Source of the DNA: Dehalococcoidales bacterium
Lineage (GTDB): Bacteria > Chloroflexota > Dehalococcoidia > Dehalococcoidales > Fen-1064
DNA: 18,069 nucleotides
Assembly (NCBI GenBank): GCA_028712845.1
Contig: JAQTPO010000026.1
Location: 1-18,069, forward strand
Direction of reading: 5' to 3'
The position numbers and the translations under genes are program-made. Shown one piece after another: positions 14,929 through 18,069 of the stretch (positions are counted from its first letter, which is position 1; each line of letters starts with the position of its first letter). Under the pieces are notes generated by a model. That model was not told the DNA's origin, searched no databases, and was given only the letters and a program-made list of their open reading frames with translations.

Positions 14929-14949
14929 GTTCGAATCCCCTTAGGTCGA
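14929..14949 (+). repeat. tRNA-Ala 3'-end fragment
   Basis: This 21-nt stretch matches the T-arm and acceptor end of tRNA-Ala (6661-6681) at 19 of 21 positions, including GTTCGAATCCCC exactly. No 5' half of a tRNA precedes it, so it is a fragment and not a gene. Such 3'-end copies are what tRNA-targeting integrases leave at the ends of inserted elements. Confidence 0.65.
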
Positions 14950-14969
14950 TTTTTTAGATTTTGCTTTTA

Positions 14970-15364
14970 GCGTATCTATCCTGCCTGGTAGGCTGTAAAC
15001 TGAAGGCGGATGATGTCATCAATGAGATCTTCAACCTCTTCGTTTTCAGAAACATTTCTGGATACATCCGCTCCGACAACGAGGTGGAATTCACCGCCAG
15101 GCCGAATCGCAGCTGGCTGGACAGGCTTGGAGTCAAGGACACTTTTCATCGAGCCGGGCAGCCCATGGCAGAATGGTTACATCGAGTCATTCAAACGGCA
15201 AGATGAGGGATGAACTACTCAACCGAGAGGTATTTACGACCATGGAAGAAGCTAAGATATTGATAGCCCAATGGAAGTCGGAATATAATCAGGTCAGACC
15301 GCACAGCTCCAGGGGATACCGGCCACCCGCCCCTGTAGCAAAAATGATGGCGGTTACAAAGTAA
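14970..15364 (+). pseudogene. IS3-family transposase (orfB) remnant, truncated and frameshifted
   Basis: Three frames together encode the C-terminal half of an IS3-type DDE transposase. Frame one gives CKLKADDVINEIFNLF, then YIRSDNEVEFTA and NRSWLDRLGVK up to about 15140. Frame two gives TLFIEPGSPWQNGYIESF to about 15195. Frame three gives NGKMRDELLNREVFTTMEEA, then QWKSEYNQVRPHSSRGYRPP, and stops at 15362-15364. The second catalytic Asp (IRSDN) and the Glu (GYIESF) survive in different frames; the first Asp region and orfA are missing. Two frameshifts and the 5' loss make it non-functional. The segment after the stop (about 15366-15390) resembles the right end of an IS3 element. Confidence 0.85.
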
Positions 15365-15398
15365 GAGGTGTATAACTACTTGGGCTAAGGCGATGCAA

Positions 15399-17330
15399 AT
15401 GAAAAAAGTCATAATTACATGTTTGGTGCTTTTTATAGCGCTTCAGCTTGCTGCCTGCAGAAGTTCCGAAGATCCTTCAAGGGTAACTACGCCGGATGCT
15501 ATCGTGACGACGGAGGAAGACGTGGACTCTAAGGAAGAAGTGCAGAAGGTCATGATTCCAAAGGAGATTGAGGAAATCCCGGGCAGGTATTTCGATGAAT
15601 CTAACCAGCCGGGAACTTTGAAGGATCTGTATTACGATACCTATGAATCCTTTTCCTATAATGAAAAATCAGACCCGCTTCAGAAACATGCGGTTGTATA
15701 TCTTCCCTATGGGTACAGTGAAGCCCAGCAATACGATGTGTTCTATCTGATGCATGGTGGATGGGGTGATGAGACAAGGACCCTGGGAACACCGGAAAGC
15801 CCCTCCTCTTTTAAGAACGCCATAGATAACGCAGTTGCTGCAGGCGAGATGAGACCACTGATCATTGTATGTCCGACCTATAACAATACAAATGAGAACG
15901 GTCTGGATTCCGCCAGCTTTTCCCTGGCTATGCAGTTGACGGAAAACTATCATAATGAACTCATAAATGATCTGATCCCGGCGGTAGAAGGGACATACAG
16001 TACCTATGCTGCAAGCATAAGCAGAAATGATCTGAGCGATTCCCGCGATCATCGGGGATTCGGAGGTTTTTCCATGGGTTCCGTCGCGACCTGGCGGACA
16101 TTCCAGTATGGACTGGACTATTTTCACTATTTTCTTCCGATGAGCTGTGGAACATCGTTGAATGATGAAGAAATATTTGCCGCGGCGGAAGGACACGATC
16201 CGGATGATTATTTTGTCTTTGTTATGACAGGAACGGACGATTTCGCCTATTCCTACGATAAAGGCCGAACGGATCTGATGAGAGCTTCCAAGTATTTTTC
16301 GGATGTTGATGACAATGTAACCGGCAATTATGCATATCGTGTGAAAGAGGGCTATTCACACGGTGGAATAGCGGCGACGGAATATACCTATAACGGGATG
16401 AAAGCGTTCTATAGGGGGAATGCAACAGCGGAGGACCGGGAGACAATGCAGTCAGAACAGGATGCATTTACGGTAGATACCAGGATTGAAGACGTAATAT
16501 CAGATTCTGTTTTTGGGGATTACGGAAGGCTTCTCTTTCCGGCAGATAAAGGATACCTCAGTGGTGATACGCTTGGAGAACTATCCCTGACCTGGTACGG
16601 GAACATCAATCCGGACAGAACAGTGGAAATCGCAAATTACTTGAAAGAGCACGCAGAGGCTGGAGACACCATTTTCTATGATATTTATTCTGAGGAAGAG
16701 AAAGCGCAGGATTCGGAAAAAGAGGATACGGGATTGTTTTTCTTTCGTGGAAATAAAGGTGCAAAGACAGCCATTGTGAATGCCGGCGGCGGCTTTGTAT
16801 ATGTAGGAGCCATGCAGGACAGTTTTCCTCATGCACTTGTGCTCAGCCAAAAAGGATATAATGCATTTGCCCTGATCTATCGACCCGGAGTCCAGACTGC
16901 CTGCGAAGATCTGGCAAGAGCCATCGCTTTCTTACATGAGAATGCGAATATACTCGGAATCGATATGGAGGACTATTCTCTATGGGGTGGATCCGCGGGA
17001 GCAAGGATGGCAGCCTGGCTTGGAAGTAACGGAACAGAAAGCTATGGAGAGGCTGCGTATCCGCGTCCGGCAGCTGTTATCATGCAGTATACAGGTCTCT
17101 CAGAAGTGACTGGAAAAGAGCCGCCGACATATGCCTGTGTCGGTACCAATGATGGGATTGCTTCTTACACAACAATGCAGGATCGCATTGATCGAATCAA
17201 AGCAAATGGTACCGATGCAGAAATAGAGATTTTCCAAGGCCTTTCGCACGGATTTGGACTTGGAGAGGGAACTGTTGCCGAAGGATGGATTGACCGTGCT
17301 GTCGATTTCTGGGAGAACCAGATTGACTGA
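15399..17330 (+). CDS. Secreted two-domain esterase lipoprotein
   Basis: A protein of 643 residues from ATG 15399 (645 from ATG 15393, the numbering used here). I prefer 15399 because AAGG lies eight bases before it. A signal sequence ends in lipobox QLAAC (Cys 22), followed by an acidic linker. Domain 1 (about 70-345) is a CE1/esterase-D-like alpha/beta hydrolase: FYLMHGGWGDE oxyanion loop, GGFSMGS with nucleophile S227, likely Asp 282 or 283 and H323 in YSHGG. Domain 2 (about 400-645) is a second alpha/beta hydrolase of the acetyl-esterase type: NAGGGFVY oxyanion loop, WGGSAGAR with S534, TNDG with D587, and LSHGFG with H619. Each domain appears to have a full triad. Such enzymes remove acyl groups from plant polysaccharides, as in gut Lachnospiraceae. 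GGA- and AGA-rich codon use differs from the pst genes, indicating transfer. It starts 34 bp after an IS remnant. Confidence 0.85.
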   Translation: MKKVIITCLVLFIALQLAACRSSEDPSRVTTPDAIVTTEEDVDSKEEVQKVMIPKEIEEIPGRYFDESNQPGTLKDLYYDTYESFSYNEKSDPLQKHAVVYLPYGYSEAQQYDVFYLMHGGWGDETRTLGTPESPSSFKNAIDNAVAAGEMRPLIIVCPTYNNTNENGLDSASFSLAMQLTENYHNELINDLIPAVEGTYSTYAASISRNDLSDSRDHRGFGGFSMGSVATWRTFQYGLDYFHYFLPMSCGTSLNDEEIFAAAEGHDPDDYFVFVMTGTDDFAYSYDKGRTDLMRASKYFSDVDDNVTGNYAYRVKEGYSHGGIAATEYTYNGMKAFYRGNATAEDRETMQSEQDAFTVDTRIEDVISDSVFGDYGRLLFPADKGYLSGDTLGELSLTWYGNINPDRTVEIANYLKEHAEAGDTIFYDIYSEEEKAQDSEKEDTGLFFFRGNKGAKTAIVNAGGGFVYVGAMQDSFPHALVLSQKGYNAFALIYRPGVQTACEDLARAIAFLHENANILGIDMEDYSLWGGSAGARMAAWLGSNGTESYGEAAYPRPAAVIMQYTGLSEVTGKEPPTYACVGTNDGIASYTTMQDRIDRIKANGTDAEIEIFQGLSHGFGLGEGTVAEGWIDRAVDFWENQID

Positions 17331-17339
17331 GGAGGAGGA

Positions 17340-17381
17340 ATGGATAATGAGAGCAAAAAAGTGAGTAGAAAGACTCTATGA
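17340..17381 (+). pseudogene. Start of a truncated gene after the esterase
   Basis: A strong GGAGGAGGA ribosome site leads to ATG at 17340 and a 13-codon frame MDNESKKVSRKTL that ends at TGA (17379-17381). The spacing from the esterase stop (9 bp) is that of an operon partner. The frame breaks off abruptly and the following sequence no longer looks coding. It is best read as the 5' end of the donor's next gene, cut at the island edge. Product unknown. Confidence 0.5.
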
Positions 17382-17640
17382 ATCATACAGTTGCGCGCTA
17401 TTTTGCTAGACTTGGATTTTCCAACATTATATACTGAGAGCAAACGTTAAAGTGAAGTCCCTATTAGTAATACCTATTGATACCTCAGGTCCAGTTTTCA
17501 TTTAGTGAACTTTAGTGTTCTGCAGTTGCTGAAAAGTGCTCAAGAAGGTGCAGGGAACCATTCTTTCAGTTATTTATACGAAGGCAGGAATATGCTAAAA
17601 TGTATTTCGAGTGTTTTCGGAATATAAGCGAGAATTCATA
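17382..17640. other. Right junction region of the island, no gene seen
   Basis: About 260 bp without a supported ORF. It holds the right copy of the direct repeat and, near its end, TGCTAAAAT (17593-17601), an extended -10-like element that could serve the gene beginning at 17641. No -35 hexamer is convincing. Confidence 0.4.
17471..17504 (+). repeat. Right copy of the island-flanking direct repeat (att-like)
   Basis: TACCTATTGATACCTCAG (17471-17488) is identical to 14837-14854. The next bases extend it to CCTCAGGTCCA (17482-17492), which equals the tRNA-Ala acceptor end at 6671-6681. Similarity with the left copy resumes through TTTTCATTTAG. Confidence 0.7.
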
Positions 17641-18069
17641 ATGCGTACCATGCGTAGAATTGTTGTTATCAGTATTCTGCTAAGCAGCGCTCTTTCCCTA
17701 CTGTTTCCCAGCTTTGGGCGTGAAGGCGTTCATAATGCCGTTTACGCGGCTGACGTGGCAAATCAGGGTTGGGAGTGGGTGCTGGTAGAGACGGTTATAA
17801 ACCCGAATCTTTTGCCACTGAAGGGAACCGGAACAGGGGGGATAGCGGGAGAGGTTAACATTACTGCCAGCACGATAGATATACGCTACAGCCAAGCGCA
17901 ATCAGTCAGTTCCTACGCGTTGAGATTTTCACCGCCACCACCCAGGATGAATCCGGGCGAAACGGTGTTGATGGCTGTAAGCGGCGAGGTAATTACAAAC
18001 CGTAGCGGGTTCCCCTGGGGTGTTTCGATAATGCTTCCCGAGAGTAAAGGCGCCTCCCTTAATGACAAA
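17641..18069 (+). CDS. Secreted protein of unknown function, N-terminal part
   Basis: The frame is open from ATG 17641 through 143 codons to the window edge. The N-terminus is a signal peptide: basic MRTMRR, hydrophobic VVISILLSSALSLLFP, and a probable signal-peptidase site after AVYAA (about residues 34-38). The mature part begins DVANQGWEWVLVETVINPN and is rich in Gly, Thr, Ser and Pro with alternating hydrophobic residues, suggesting beta structure; a proline cluster FSPPPPRMNPGE occurs near residues 101-112. An in-frame ATG at 17650 is an alternative start. No clear ribosome site is present. I do not recognise the family. Codon use returns to the style of the resident genes, so it is likely outside the island. 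Confidence 0.7.
   Translation, partial: MRTMRRIVVISILLSSALSLLFPSFGREGVHNAVYAADVANQGWEWVLVETVINPNLLPLKGTGTGGIAGEVNITASTIDIRYSQAQSVSSYALRFSPPPPRMNPGETVLMAVSGEVITNRSGFPWGVSIMLPESKGASLNDK

Larger units (their letters stand above)
14656..14969. other. Gene-poor junction between phoU and the IS remnant
   Basis: About 310 bp with no convincing gene. It contains the left copy of the 18-bp direct repeat (14837-14854), a tRNA-Ala-like 3' end (14929-14949) and a 19-codon ORF at 14727-14786 ending in a DCPGY stretch, which may be a scrap of a thioredoxin/glutaredoxin-like gene but is too short to call. The whole stretch looks like a scarred recombination junction. Confidence 0.5.

Noticed and set aside
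1..18069. CRISPR array or replication origin
   Set aside because: No regularly spaced identical repeats of CRISPR length and no DnaA-box cluster were seen; the only regular array is the 11-bp Pho box.

Overview
The window reads as a chromosomal segment of an anaerobic bacterium. It is most like a Dehalococcoidia-type Chloroflexota, but that is an inference from gene content (TRAP transporter with a Thr/Pro/Ala-rich lipoprotein linker, geranylgeranyl-reductase-like protein, GreA variant, TTG starts, leaderless-looking promoters). No rRNA or other decisive phylogenetic marker is present.

Layout. (1) 1-3770, minus strand: a TRAP dicarboxylate-type transporter operon, dctP-dctQ-dctM, followed by the start of a GlcD-like FAD-linked oxidase that runs off the left edge. 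A consensus promoter (TTGACA-16-TATAAT) lies about 340 bp before dctP, and the long leader contains an intrinsic terminator. A 13-bp perfect hairpin separates dctP from dctQ. (2) 3971-6684: tRNA-Pro(GGG) on the minus strand; then on the plus strand a DUF1616-like membrane protein, a geranylgeranyl-reductase-family flavoprotein, a GreA-type factor with an unusual N-terminal domain of about 110 residues, and tRNA-Ala(CGC). (3) 6852-14655, plus strand: a complete phosphate-starvation block: response regulator and histidine kinase (phoB/phoR type), then an operon of arsenate reductase/LMW phosphatase-like gene, methylglyoxal synthase, pstS, pstC, pstA, pstB and phoU. Four TTAACA-like hexamers at an exact 11-bp period (9342-9380) sit just before the arsC-like gene and form a convincing Pho box. 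(4) 14656-17640: an accessory island. It holds a decayed IS3-family transposase, a secreted two-domain esterase lipoprotein with Firmicutes-like codon usage, and the start of a truncated gene. It is bracketed by an 18-bp exact direct repeat and by sequences resembling the tRNA-Ala 3' end. (5) 17641-18069: the start of a secreted protein that runs off the right edge.

How the parts work together. PhoR/PhoB should sense phosphate limitation through PstSCAB-PhoU and activate the operon at the Pho box. Methylglyoxal synthase inside that operon would release Pi from dihydroxyacetone phosphate, and the ArsC-like protein would deal with arsenate entering through the Pst system. The ArsC-like gene carries an in-frame TAA, beyond which the same frame continues in recognisable form and ends in an ATGA overlap with the next gene. 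The island beyond phoU looks acquired, with att-like remnants of tRNA-targeted integration. The most unusual items are the Pho-controlled methylglyoxal synthase, the interrupted arsC-like gene, the GreA fusion, and the tRNA-fragment-flanked island with its double esterase.
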